Of a stretch of DNA of 64,000 nt, positions 44,122-53,274 are shown one piece after another (position 1 is the first letter of the stretch; every line of letters starts with the position of its first letter). The DNA is taken from contig CAKRRN010000002.1 in the NCBI GenBank assembly GCA_934394435.1, forward strand, positions 1-64,000, read 5' to 3'. The translations under genes were made by a program, and so were the position numbers. The notes beneath the pieces are model-generated. The model searched no databases. It was not told the origin of the DNA and saw only the letters and a list, made by a program, of their open reading frames with translations. Origin of the DNA: an uncultured Bacteroidaceae bacterium. Its GTDB lineage: Bacteria; Bacteroidota; Bacteroidia; Bacteroidales; Bacteroidaceae.

Positions 44122-45045
44122 TCAGAGCACGGTGCTTTCCAGTAACTTGCATTGGTTGTCTGGAACAATTGTAACCTTGGACATACAGGCGGGCACAACC
44201 AATGACTCTCCTGCATGCAAGAAGACTCCCTGTCCTTCTGTACTCAGGAAACAGCATTGTCCGTTCAGACACATGTAAACATGAAAACTGTCTTCATTCT
44301 CATAGTTACGCACAAAGGTCTGGCTGAGCTTGAGTTCTGAAGTCTTGAAGAACGGACTTTCTACAAGTGGAACCAGTGTCTCTCTCTCTTCTGTATAATG
44401 CACTTTTGGGTCAGAGGTGATATCCTGGAAATTGATTGCATCTAAAGCCAGTTCTGTATGCAACTCGCGCAGGTTACCGTCGCGGTCACGGCGCATATAG
44501 TCATAAATGCGGTAAGTCACATCGCTTGTTTGTTGTATCTCTGCTATAACCATGCCAGCCCCGATACCGTGTACACGTCCTGCAGGAATATAGAAGCAAT
44601 CGCCTTCTGCCACTTTTACCTTACAAAGATCTTCTTCGATGCTTCCGTCTGCCACCTTAGCAGCATAGTCTTTCACGTTCATCTGCTGGCAGAATCCTGC
44701 GATAAGTTGGCTTCCACGATCAGCATCCACCACGTACCACATCTCATTCTTACCCATCTTTCCATGACGTTTTTGGCTTAATTCATCATTGGGGTGAACC
44801 TGAATAGAGAGATCTTGACGTGCGTCAATGAACTTGATAAGTAAAGGAAAATTATTGCCAAATTTCTCTTTGTTGCTTTTACCTAAGAATTGTGCACCAT
44901 AGCGTTCTACAACTTGTGGCAGTGTGAGCCCTTTATCTTGTCCACTTAATACAACAGATTCAGAACCTTTTACGGCAGACACGACCCATGTCTCAGAGCC
45001 CCACAATGTTGGCTTAAAGATGGGATTAAACTTCAGTATTTCCAT
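44122..45045 (-). CDS. manA: Mannose-6-phosphate isomerase, class I
   Basis: Zinc enzyme interconverting fructose 6-phosphate and mannose 6-phosphate. The 307-residue protein is the short bacterial form. The metal-binding cupin motif is LSIQVHPNDELSQ (about 98), with KNEMWYVVDAD (about 118) and IPAGRVHGIGAGMVIAEIQQ (about 170). With ManC at 26.6 kb it could supply GDP-mannose, though the two are not in one operon. It is followed by a terminator. Confidence 0.94.
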   Translation of the reverse strand: MEILKFNPIFKPTLWGSETWVVSAVKGSESVVLSGQDKGLTLPQVVERYGAQFLGKSNKEKFGNNFPLLIKFIDARQDLSIQVHPNDELSQKRHGKMGKNEMWYVVDADRGSQLIAGFCQQMNVKDYAAKVADGSIEEDLCKVKVAEGDCFYIPAGRVHGIGAGMVIAEIQQTSDVTYRIYDYMRRDRDGNLRELHTELALDAINFQDITSDPKVHYTEERETLVPLVESPFFKTSELKLSQTFVRNYENEDSFHVYMCLNGQCCFLSTEGQGVFLHAGESLVVPACMSKVTIVPDNQCKLLESTVL

Positions 45046-45153
45046 TATGCGTTAATTTAAAGTAAATGTCTTGTGTATCTTTGGCTTCTACAGTCTTGCG
45101 TATGTGTGTGACGTGTATCAGGAATCTGGTGTCAGACAAGCTCAGACTTTTTG

Positions 45154-45882
45154 CTACTTCATGTGTTTTACCTTATACACCACACGTGCCAGTCTTATCT
45201 CTTCTTCGCTGTATACATCCCCGAACTCATCCAGCACCTTGTCCAGATTATCTGTTCCATATGTTTTAAAGCAGTCAGAAAGTTCCTGGATGCCATCCTC
45301 TCCGATAATCTCGTCTGTGAAATAAGTTATCTCTACACGTCGTTTATGGTTGACCAGTTCCTCCAAGTCATCTAATACGTCTGTAAAGGGAATATTCTCT
45401 GTCTCTGCGTATTCGTCTAAATCAATTTTCCGATCGATAGCACGTATGAGTTTTATGAACTTTTGTGCATGCCAAGATGTAGGACTCACTTTGACAATAC
45501 GCTCTGTAGTAGCCATTTTGATAAGCTCATCCACACTTCCTTCTTGATCAGGTGAAGCATTGTCTTCGTCTTCATCTGCCACGATAAACGATACTGGTTT
45601 CTTGTGGAATTTCTTCCCTTCTGCTGTCAGTACCAATGCGTCGTTTCTTGTGGATTTTACTTTCAAATATCCTTTTTCATATGCTGCATCTATTATTGCA
45701 GCCCAGTAGTCTTCATCATGCGTATCCCCTATTCCAAAGGTCTCCAACTCGTCCAGCCCCAGTTCTGTTGTATTACTTGTTTCCTTGCCAGTCAAGAATT
45801 CTATTAGGGTTTGGCGTGCCAGGGGTTGCTGTGTTTCCAGCATGGCTGAAATAAGTTTCTGTAATGACTCCTTAGCTTCCAT
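45154..45882 (-). CDS. Stand-alone RQC/HTH protein resembling the RecQ C-terminus
   Basis: 242-residue protein with no helicase motor. Residues about 5-95 match an RQC winged helix (FGIGDTHDEDYWAAIIDAAY, EKGYLKVKSTRNDALVLTAEGK in two adjoining parts), the DNA-binding domain of RecQ. Residues about 140-240 resemble the HTH_40 tail of Bacteroidetes RecQ (DLDEYAETENIPFTDVLDDL, then VYSEEEIRLARVVYKV). It has a well-matched promoter and no frameshift, so it looks like an expressed gene and not debris. It may be a small DNA-binding protein of the RQC-minor type or a RecQ remnant turned into a separate gene. It is 108 bp from manA on the same strand. Confidence 0.68.
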   Translation of the reverse strand: MEAKESLQKLISAMLETQQPLARQTLIEFLTGKETSNTTELGLDELETFGIGDTHDEDYWAAIIDAAYEKGYLKVKSTRNDALVLTAEGKKFHKKPVSFIVADEDEDNASPDQEGSVDELIKMATTERIVKVSPTSWHAQKFIKLIRAIDRKIDLDEYAETENIPFTDVLDDLEELVNHKRRVEITYFTDEIIGEDGIQELSDCFKTYGTDNLDKVLDEFGDVYSEEEIRLARVVYKVKHMK

Positions 45883-45912
45883 TTATAATCGACAATCTTT
45901 TTATTCGGGGTG

Positions 45913-45943
45913 CAAATATAGTGCAATAATCAAATGCGACAAA
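45913..45943 (-). promoter_or_regulatory. Promoter of the RQC-like gene (TTTG-N19-TATATTTG)
   Basis: On the minus strand TTTG (45943-45940), 19 nt, then TATATTTG (45920-45913): an exact consensus match, 31 bp before the start. Confidence 0.8.
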
Positions 45944-46065
45944 GATTTTAAAAGAATTTGTATTTCCTAGAAGTCAACAAAACCTCTCGGAAGAAGTGTT
46001 ATTCTGTTTTTCTCTGACAATATAAGCGAATATTGTCCTGTAACGAGATGGTTTCTGGTTTTGTG

Positions 46066-46518
46066 TCAGATGTAGTATTCCACCAAATCAATAATGCCCG
46101 TGCGCAAAGCATATTTGGTGGCATCATGAGCATTTGTTACTCCCAACTTGCTGAATATGTTTTTCTTATGAGTGCTAATGGTGTATTCGCTATTGCAGCG
46201 CATTGCAGCTATCTCCTTCACACTATGTCCTAAGGCTATCAATCGTAGAATCTCTCTCTCTGTAGAGGTAAGTTTTTTGGGTAGAGGAAGTGTTAGAGAT
46301 TCGAGTAGAGCTTTTACTGTTGCCGCCTTCGATTCGTCTCTCTCTTCTAAATCCATAAGTACCAATGCATTGGGAAATCTACGTACCAGCGAGGCAAATT
46401 CAGCGTGGTCTGCAGCTTGATAGATATCTTGAACGGAATCAAGTGCCAGTAGCGCGGGCATCAAGCTGGCTCGCAATTCACCAGAAAGAGGAGTTAGAAT
46501 CACGGTTTTGCGTTTCAT
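46066..46518 (-). CDS. LuxR-type helix-turn-helix regulator
   Basis: 150-residue regulator. The N-terminal half (about 1-70) resembles a degenerate receiver (NALVLMDLEERDES), without the phosphate-accepting Asp pattern of classical response regulators. The C-terminal LuxR/GerE domain (about 80-145) has LTSTEREILRLIALGHSVKE and TISTHKKNIFSKLGV. The start is set at 46518 (MKRKTVILTP); a -7 box at 46556-46549 overlaps the longer upstream frame. It is divergent from the giant GLUG-repeat gene, 242 bp away, so it may control it; that is inference. Confidence 0.85.
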   Translation of the reverse strand: MKRKTVILTPLSGELRASLMPALLALDSVQDIYQAADHAEFASLVRRFPNALVLMDLEERDESKAATVKALLESLTLPLPKKLTSTEREILRLIALGHSVKEIAAMRCNSEYTISTHKKNIFSKLGVTNAHDATKYALRTGIIDLVEYYI

Positions 46519-46548
46519 TTTCTTTCGTCTTGTTCTATTTGACATATG

Positions 46549-46556
46549 CAAAGGTA
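46549..46556 (-). promoter_or_regulatory. -7 box (TACCTTTG) for the LuxR-type gene
   Basis: Minus-strand TACCTTTG at 46556-46549, with a TTG 20 nt upstream. It sets the transcript start inside the long ORF and supports the Met at 46518. Confidence 0.65.
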
Positions 46557-46700
46557 CGACTCATGTGTCATACACGCAAGACAATATAGTGAGAAACATA
46601 TTCTTCTCATGTGTTAAACAGAAATGTCTCAAATGCGTAAAAACTCAAATAAAAAAATATGAATTCGCCAGTTTTGCTTTTCTATCTGATTATAAATAGG

Positions 46701-46708
46701 TAACTTTG
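46701..46708 (+). promoter_or_regulatory. -7 box (TAACTTTG) for the GLUG-repeat gene
   Basis: TAACTTTG lies 52 bp before the start. The nearest TTTG (46673-46676) is 24 nt upstream, longer than ideal. Confidence 0.5.
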
Positions 46709-46760
46709 TTACGATGATTTTCTCATTAGAAATAACCCAATACTAACCAAAATAAATCAG

Positions 46761-49700
46761 ATGAAGAGATCTTTTACCCTATGGATTCTGAGCATACTGC
46801 TATGTATGTCAGGAACAACAGTCTGGGCACTGACACAAGTGGGCAGTACCTATCAAATTAGTACAGCACAAGATTTGGCGGATTTTGCAGCTTTGGTCAA
46901 TGGCGGCAATAAAACAGCCTGTGCTGTGCTTGTCGATGATATTGACTATACTGGTCAAACGGCTATGATAGGAACAAGTTCCAACCGATTCTATGGTATG
47001 CTGGATGGGCAGGGACATACTGTAACTGTCAATTTTACTGGTAGCGACAAGGGTACAGCACTGGTGTCTTACCTGTGTGGTGTGGTATGCAATCTGCATG
47101 TGACGGGCAGTATTACGTCTTCTTTCCAACACGTGGCTGGTGTGGCTGCTTATTCTTATGGTGGTGCGGTGGTCAACTGTTGGTCTGATGTGAATATCAC
47201 AAGTAGTGTATCTGGTGATGCCACATGTGCTGGAATCGTTGCCCTCTCCGAGCAATCTACGTTGATAGACCATTGTGTGTTTAGTGGCACAATCAGTGGT
47301 AAGGCTGCAGCCCACTGTGCTGGTATTGTGGGATGGATGAGCAACCCCACTGCTGTAACCAACTGTTTGGCTATAGGCGAGATGGATATCGTGATGAACA
47401 GTGGTTCAAGTGCCATTGCACGCAACTCTGCTGCCAAAGGAACTATTGACAACTGTTATGCGCTGAATGGATTCAAGGGCGCTATAGATGCCAATGTGAC
47501 TATGGTTGACAAATCTCAGATTGAGAATGGAGAAGTAGCTTACCTTCTGAAGATGGGGCAGAAATTAGGTTACGATAAGTCTCCTTCTCCCCTTAGCACA
47601 GATGCGGTATATGCTTCAGCACCTTCATGCAGTGGTGAGGGAGCTACCGCTTACACTAATATAAAAGATGAGGCACAGAAGCCCAATCACTCTTTTGTCG
47701 GTTACAAGTGCAGTGAATGTGGTGCGCTTAATGATGAATTCCTAACTCCCGTAAATGGAGTTTATAAGGTGTCCACCGCCGAGCAACTGGCTTGGGTGGC
47801 AGAGATGGTCAATAGTGGCCATGTGCTGATGAATGTACGGTTGGATGCAGACATCAATCTGGCGGACTATGATGAATGGCCTATGATTGGCTGTGCGAGA
47901 GATGCTTACCGTGGTCATTTCGATGGACAGCACCATAAAGTATCTGGTCTGACCATTGACAAACCTAAGGCTGTGGGTGTGGGACTCTTCAGTACCATTG
48001 CAGGAGGTGCATTGGTGGAAAACATCACATTGGACGCGACGTGTTCCATCATGGGCTTGCAGCATGTGGGACTCATAGGACATTCACAGGGAGCAGGCTT
48101 TATCACTCTACGTGGATTGGGTAATCAGGGTAGTGTGGCTGCCACACCCACCTCACAGGGTGGTTCTGGCGATGCAGGTGTAGGAGGAATTATAGGTAAC
48201 AGTCCTCATGGATGTCTCGGACAGATAAGCAACTGCTGGTTCACAGGTCAGATAACCTCAGGTACCTCATGTGCCTTTATTTCTGGATGGACAGGAAGCA
48301 ATCAGTTTACACTAGATGGCTGCTGGGGCATCGCTGACACACGTGCAGGTGTAAGCGAGGTTACCAATCTGGCACGAGCAGGAGCATCTGGTTCTGCTGT
48401 AGTTCTGCAGAACTGTGCCACCAACTATGGTAAGCAGGGAACGTTGGTGACAGCCGATGCGGCAGCAAGTGGGGAGTTATGCTTTATTATTAACGGAAAG
48501 AGCACTGATACACCTGCTTGGAAGCAGACTCTGGGCAGCGACCCCATACCGTCTCTCACAAGTAAAGATATCGTATATATGGTAGGTACAAAGAACTGCG
48601 ATGGTACTACCGCCGATGACTTTGCCTATTCCAATGAGAACAAAGGATTCGTTCAGACCCCACACACCATTGACCCCATCACGGGGCTATGCAGTGTGTG
48701 TGGCATGCCAAATCATGATGAGGACGGATTCTATTTGATAAGTGCAGCACCTGCTTTGCGCTGGATATCTGAGCAAGTCAATAGTGGAGCTGTAGAAAGC
48801 ATGAATTTTAGGTTAACAAATGACATTGACCTAAGTGGCGAGAACTGGACTCCCATTGGCAATGATACGCATCCTTTTGTGGGTGAGATGGATGGCGGAC
48901 GCCATACAATTAGCAACATGATTGTGGAGGTGCAGGATGTGGCAGGACTCTTTGGAACAGCCACTGCTGCCAATCTGCATGACCTGCTTATAGATGCCAC
49001 TTGCTCAGTGAGAGGTAGCCGTTACTCTGGTGGACTCATTGGTCATACGACAGGTAGTTACACAACCAGTATTACAAACGTAGGTACCATGTGTTCTGTA
49101 ACTTGTGAAGGTTCTGGCAGCAATGCGGCTGCAGGTATCATAGGTAATGCCAATGCTGGTAACGTGACCAATATTACAGCCTGCTTTAGCACAGGGCGTA
49201 TAGAGTCTGCTGGTGATGTGGCTTGCATATCTGCTTGGCAGGGCAATGTGGGTTCCAAGGTGACTAACTGCTGGACCATCAGTGAAATCGCACAGCATAC
49301 CAGCTACAATTTCTGTCGTGGTGGAAACAAAACTACTATCAGCGGATGCTATTGTGCCAACGACTATACAGGTGGGCTAAAGGCAAACGAAAACGGAACT
49401 ATCAGTGCGGAGATGCTTGCCACCGGTGAGCTTTGCTACATAATCAATGGTAAAAACAGCCAAGCTCCAATATGGTACCAGACTCTTGGCACAGATGCGA
49501 CTCCCTTGCCTTGGAGTGATCATAAAGTGGTGTATGCTGTGGGACAGTTGCGTTGTGATGGTACCAGTGCTGGAGGTGAGCTTACTTATTCCAACGAAAA
49601 CACATCCGTGATTCCAGACCACCAATGGGAGGATGGCATCTGCCAGGAATGTGGCACGTTAAATAAGGAATACAAGCAGCCAGTTGCCGGTTTCTACCAG

Positions 49701-52700
49701 CTGTCCACTGCGGGTGATGTAGTATGGTTTAGCCGTATGGTAAATACAGTGGACAATACCATCAATGGTTGCTTGACCGCTGATATAGACTTTGCAGAGG
49801 CTAATGACAAGTTCCAGCAGATAGGTCTTAAAGTGGGCTATGCGGGTACTTTTGATGGAAACAACCATTGTGTAAGCAACCTTACTATAGATGTGGATAA
49901 TGATGACGCGGGCTTTATCTCTGCATCAAATTCTGGTATGATCTTGCGCAATATTATATTTGATTCCAGTTGCTCTATTAAGACTACAGGGCAATATGCT
50001 GGTATCATTGGTGCTTCTAACTGGGATCAGACTGGTACCACCACCCTGCAGAATGTGGCTAACTGTGGTGATGTAACTGTGGCAGGTGTCAATGCAGGTG
50101 GACTGTTGGGCGGTAATCATGGCTCCAAGGGCATCATCGTTATGCGTAACTGCTACACCACGGGTAACATTGTGAGCTTGGGAAAAGGAGAAAGTGCTGC
50201 CCTGGCAGGATGGTTAGGTAGTGCAAGTGGTACTACTATTGAGGGCTGCTGGACTACAGCAGAGGTAAGTGGACAAGACGGTGCCAAGGAAGCTTACCGA
50301 GGCACAGCCGCTGTGAAGAATTGTTTCAGCACCAAGGGTGGACAGTTCACGCAGTTTGATAAGGAAGAGGTTGCTACAGGTGAACTGACCTGGAAACTTA
50401 ATGGCAAGTCATTCTTGTCTGTGCAATGGTATCAGACCCTTGGTGAGGACGAGCAACCAACATGGCTCGAACATGGTCTTGTTTATGAAGTAGGAGAAGA
50501 CGGCTATAGCGATGTTCATGATCAGAGTTCATATGAGCAATTCCGTGAGTATATTGTTACATCTGAGACTCAACAGATGGATGAAACGGTGGCAGATAAT
50601 GCATTGCTGACAGCCTATAAGACAAAACTAGAGGAGATGAGTGGGCTGCCTACACTTGCAGACTTCCTTAAATCGTATGCAAGTGAGGAAGAGAGTCGCA
50701 AGGGCATACAGACATCTATGGCTTTGTATCAGACCTACATGGCTCAAGCGGAATATGCCTTGGACTACATCAACAACAATACTTTCCAATGTGAGGAAGC
50801 AGATCGTCTGAGAGATTATCTGACACAGGATGAGCAGCCAAGTGAGAACTTCCCCAACGGAACCTATACTCACATCATGGAAACGCATTTGCTTAATGAT
50901 TCCACCATTGCAGCTGAAACAGAGTTCGTCCAGGGGTTGCTTGCTGCAGCTATAGCCGCAGATTTCCAACCTGGTACGGAGATTACAGATCTGATGGTGA
51001 ACGCTAATCTGGATGCAGGACGCGATGGTTGGAACATCGAGTCAACCAGTGGAGGTTATCCTCGTATACAATCGGTAGAGGGCATCATGTCTGCTGCCGA
51101 GACGTGGAACTGCAATTTCAGTATGACGCAGACTATAAAGGGACTAAAGGCAGGTGTGTATATGTTGGAATCAAATGCCACCTTCAGACCTGGAGCAGAC
51201 GGTTATAGCAAGTTCTATGCAGGGCAAGTCTTGCTTGGCAATAATATCAACTATGCTATGGGAGAAATAGAAGATGCCATAGACAAGACTCAGGCTGTGG
51301 ATGGAGAGAATTGTCATATAACAGGCTCTGCCACAGACTACAGCGTAGTGACTGAAAATGGAGAAGGATGGATACCGCAGGGTCCTATCGGTTGCGCATA
51401 TGCCTTTAACGGAGGACGCTATCGTAATTTTGTGGCAGTGCAGATCGCAGAGGGAGATTCTCTTGTGGTTGGTGTGCAAAACCAAGGTACAGGAATGGAA
51501 CGAGACTGGATGGGCTTTGGAAACTTCCACTTAACCTATCTGGGCACACCCACTGAAGGAGAGACCCAACTGGCACAGGTGCTTCAGAATTATCTGGATC
51601 GTGCCCATGCCATTGACGAATTTGTATGGAGCGATGGAGTAGACTTCGCACAATATCCTAACTTCTCCGATCGTATCAAGACCAACTTGCAGGCTGCTAT
51701 TAGCGAAGCTGAAAAGGCTACTGATGGCGAAGCAATGATGAAGGCAATCAACACATTGTCCGATATCTTCAAGCAGGTTTATGAGTGTCGTATTGCATAT
51801 ATTGCATTGGCTAAGGCGGCTGAAAACCTTAGTCACATGGCAAGTGCATTCCATGATCAGGGAGTGTTTGATGAGAATGCTCATGAGTTGGAGTATATGA
51901 ATGGGGTGTCAGAACAGATGTGGACTTATTATTCCAATAGCACACTCGATGCAGAAGATGCTCTGCGAATGGCTAACGATATCTACAGTCTTTCTGTGTT
52001 CCCCAAGAGGCAAGAGGGATATTACTTGCTCAGTAATCCACAGGACTTGAAAGTGTTCTCTGCCATGGTAAATAGTGGCATGAGCACGCTTAAAGCTAAA
52101 CTTACAGCTGACATAGATATGTCAAACGAGGAGAACTTCCACCCCATAGGTTATAATGTGGACACCCATAACTCCAGTGCCACCGAAGCAGACAAAGTGA
52201 CCTTTAAGGGAGTGTTTGATGGACAACTCCATCGTATCAGCAATCTGAAGATCGAACTTGAGAGTTCTGTGGGAGTAGGACTCTTCGGAACACTCATGGC
52301 TCCAGCTGAGATAAAGAACCTGATACTGGATGCTACCTGCCATATCAAGGGCTATGACCGAGTAGGACTGATTGGACGGAGCAATGGTACGGGAACGGTG
52401 AAACTTGACTGCCTGGGCAATGAAGGAAGTGTGGAGGCAGTGTATCAGGCACCAGCTGGCATCATGGGAAATGCTAATGCCGGAAGTCTGGCACTTATCA
52501 CCAATTGTTATAGTACAGGCAGCATTAAGGCAGGAAACGGCAAGAATGCTGCACAGATATGCGGATGGTTGGGTAGCATGGGAGCTGTAATAACCAACTG
52601 CTGGTCAACAGCAGAAATAGAAGGCTATGACTCTCAAGACAAGCTCTTCTGTCGCTATGGTGGCAACACGATGTTGATAAATTGCTACAGCACAAATGGT

Positions 52701-53060
52701 GATGGTACACAAGCCAACAGACAGACCACCGATGATTTTGCAAGTGGTATGGTTACATGGATGCTGAATGGTGAAAACAATGAGGCGCCTATATGGTATC
52801 AGAAACTGGGTACAGACTTGCATCCCGTACTCTATGCAGATCACGGAGTAGTGGTAAAGAAAGATGGTGGCTACATAAACGATAGTGGTTCTGGCCTTGA
52901 TCGTGTGGCTGGTACACTGGGTTATATAGTAAACGTTTATGATGTACAGGGACGTCTGGTACGCCAGTCACAGCCTACCGATAAGGCTTTAGATGGACTG
53001 CCCAAGGGCATGTACATCCTGCGTGGCACATCTTCAAGCCGTAAGGTATTGAACAAGTGA
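46761..53060 (+). CDS. Giant GLUG-repeat surface protein (2099 residues)
   Basis: Exported adhesin-like protein. Signal peptide about 1-24. Four beta-helical modules of about 300 residues follow (about 25-315, 330-640, 655-960, 970-1250), each opening with a strand like GVYKVSTAEQLAWVAEMVNS and containing GLUG-type repeats (GIVGWMSNPTAVTNC). Modules are separated by a paired-cysteine knuckle: CSECGALND (about 316), CSVCGMPNHD (about 644), CQECGTLNKE (about 961). Then a helical stretch (1255-1390), a carbohydrate-binding-like beta-sandwich (about 1400-1610; NFSMTQTIKGLKAGVYML), helices (1615-1745), a fifth GLUG module (about 1750-2045) and a sorting-like tail ending LPKGMYILRGTSSS. Ligand unknown. 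It is probably displayed on the surface. Confidence 0.85.
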   Translation: MKRSFTLWILSILLCMSGTTVWALTQVGSTYQISTAQDLADFAALVNGGNKTACAVLVDDIDYTGQTAMIGTSSNRFYGMLDGQGHTVTVNFTGSDKGTALVSYLCGVVCNLHVTGSITSSFQHVAGVAAYSYGGAVVNCWSDVNITSSVSGDATCAGIVALSEQSTLIDHCVFSGTISGKAAAHCAGIVGWMSNPTAVTNCLAIGEMDIVMNSGSSAIARNSAAKGTIDNCYALNGFKGAIDANVTMVDKSQIENGEVAYLLKMGQKLGYDKSPSPLSTDAVYASAPSCSGEGATAYTNIKDEAQKPNHSFVGYKCSECGALNDEFLTPVNGVYKVSTAEQLAWVAEMVNSGHVLMNVRLDADINLADYDEWPMIGCARDAYRGHFDGQHHKVSGLTIDKPKAVGVGLFSTIAGGALVENITLDATCSIMGLQHVGLIGHSQGAGFITLRGLGNQGSVAATPTSQGGSGDAGVGGIIGNSPHGCLGQISNCWFTGQITSGTSCAFISGWTGSNQFTLDGCWGIADTRAGVSEVTNLARAGASGSAVVLQNCATNYGKQGTLVTADAAASGELCFIINGKSTDTPAWKQTLGSDPIPSLTSKDIVYMVGTKNCDGTTADDFAYSNENKGFVQTPHTIDPITGLCSVCGMPNHDEDGFYLISAAPALRWISEQVNSGAVESMNFRLTNDIDLSGENWTPIGNDTHPFVGEMDGGRHTISNMIVEVQDVAGLFGTATAANLHDLLIDATCSVRGSRYSGGLIGHTTGSYTTSITNVGTMCSVTCEGSGSNAAAGIIGNANAGNVTNITACFSTGRIESAGDVACISAWQGNVGSKVTNCWTISEIAQHTSYNFCRGGNKTTISGCYCANDYTGGLKANENGTISAEMLATGELCYIINGKNSQAPIWYQTLGTDATPLPWSDHKVVYAVGQLRCDGTSAGGELTYSNENTSVIPDHQWEDGICQECGTLNKEYKQPVAGFYQLSTAGDVVWFSRMVNTVDNTINGCLTADIDFAEANDKFQQIGLKVGYAGTFDGNNHCVSNLTIDVDNDDAGFISASNSGMILRNIIFDSSCSIKTTGQYAGIIGASNWDQTGTTTLQNVANCGDVTVAGVNAGGLLGGNHGSKGIIVMRNCYTTGNIVSLGKGESAALAGWLGSASGTTIEGCWTTAEVSGQDGAKEAYRGTAAVKNCFSTKGGQFTQFDKEEVATGELTWKLNGKSFLSVQWYQTLGEDEQPTWLEHGLVYEVGEDGYSDVHDQSSYEQFREYIVTSETQQMDETVADNALLTAYKTKLEEMSGLPTLADFLKSYASEEESRKGIQTSMALYQTYMAQAEYALDYINNNTFQCEEADRLRDYLTQDEQPSENFPNGTYTHIMETHLLNDSTIAAETEFVQGLLAAAIAADFQPGTEITDLMVNANLDAGRDGWNIESTSGGYPRIQSVEGIMSAAETWNCNFSMTQTIKGLKAGVYMLESNATFRPGADGYSKFYAGQVLLGNNINYAMGEIEDAIDKTQAVDGENCHITGSATDYSVVTENGEGWIPQGPIGCAYAFNGGRYRNFVAVQIAEGDSLVVGVQNQGTGMERDWMGFGNFHLTYLGTPTEGETQLAQVLQNYLDRAHAIDEFVWSDGVDFAQYPNFSDRIKTNLQAAISEAEKATDGEAMMKAINTLSDIFKQVYECRIAYIALAKAAENLSHMASAFHDQGVFDENAHELEYMNGVSEQMWTYYSNSTLDAEDALRMANDIYSLSVFPKRQEGYYLLSNPQDLKVFSAMVNSGMSTLKAKLTADIDMSNEENFHPIGYNVDTHNSSATEADKVTFKGVFDGQLHRISNLKIELESSVGVGLFGTLMAPAEIKNLILDATCHIKGYDRVGLIGRSNGTGTVKLDCLGNEGSVEAVYQAPAGIMGNANAGSLALITNCYSTGSIKAGNGKNAAQICGWLGSMGAVITNCWSTAEIEGYDSQDKLFCRYGGNTMLINCYSTNGDGTQANRQTTDDFASGMVTWMLNGENNEAPIWYQKLGTDLHPVLYADHGVVVKKDGGYINDSGSGLDRVAGTLGYIVNVYDVQGRLVRQSQPTDKALDGLPKGMYILRGTSSSRKVLNK

Positions 53061-53274
53061 GTGAAATGTATCAAATGACAAATCTTATGTGGATACTTCA
53101 CCTAAACAGGCAAGTGTAGGTGATGAGTAAGTAAATAGATAAAAGAGTAGAAAGGAAATGGTTGGGAGTGACAGATAAATGATGCTGGAAACTCTCAACT
53201 TTTCCAGTTCATATGACGTTCATTCTATGGACAATACCATAATATATGGACTATTCATAAATACCAAAACGCTT

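Noticed and set aside
46761..53060. Zinc-finger or rubredoxin domains suggested by CxxC
   Set aside because: The pairs are single, spaced by about 300 residues, and lie at module borders of an exported protein.
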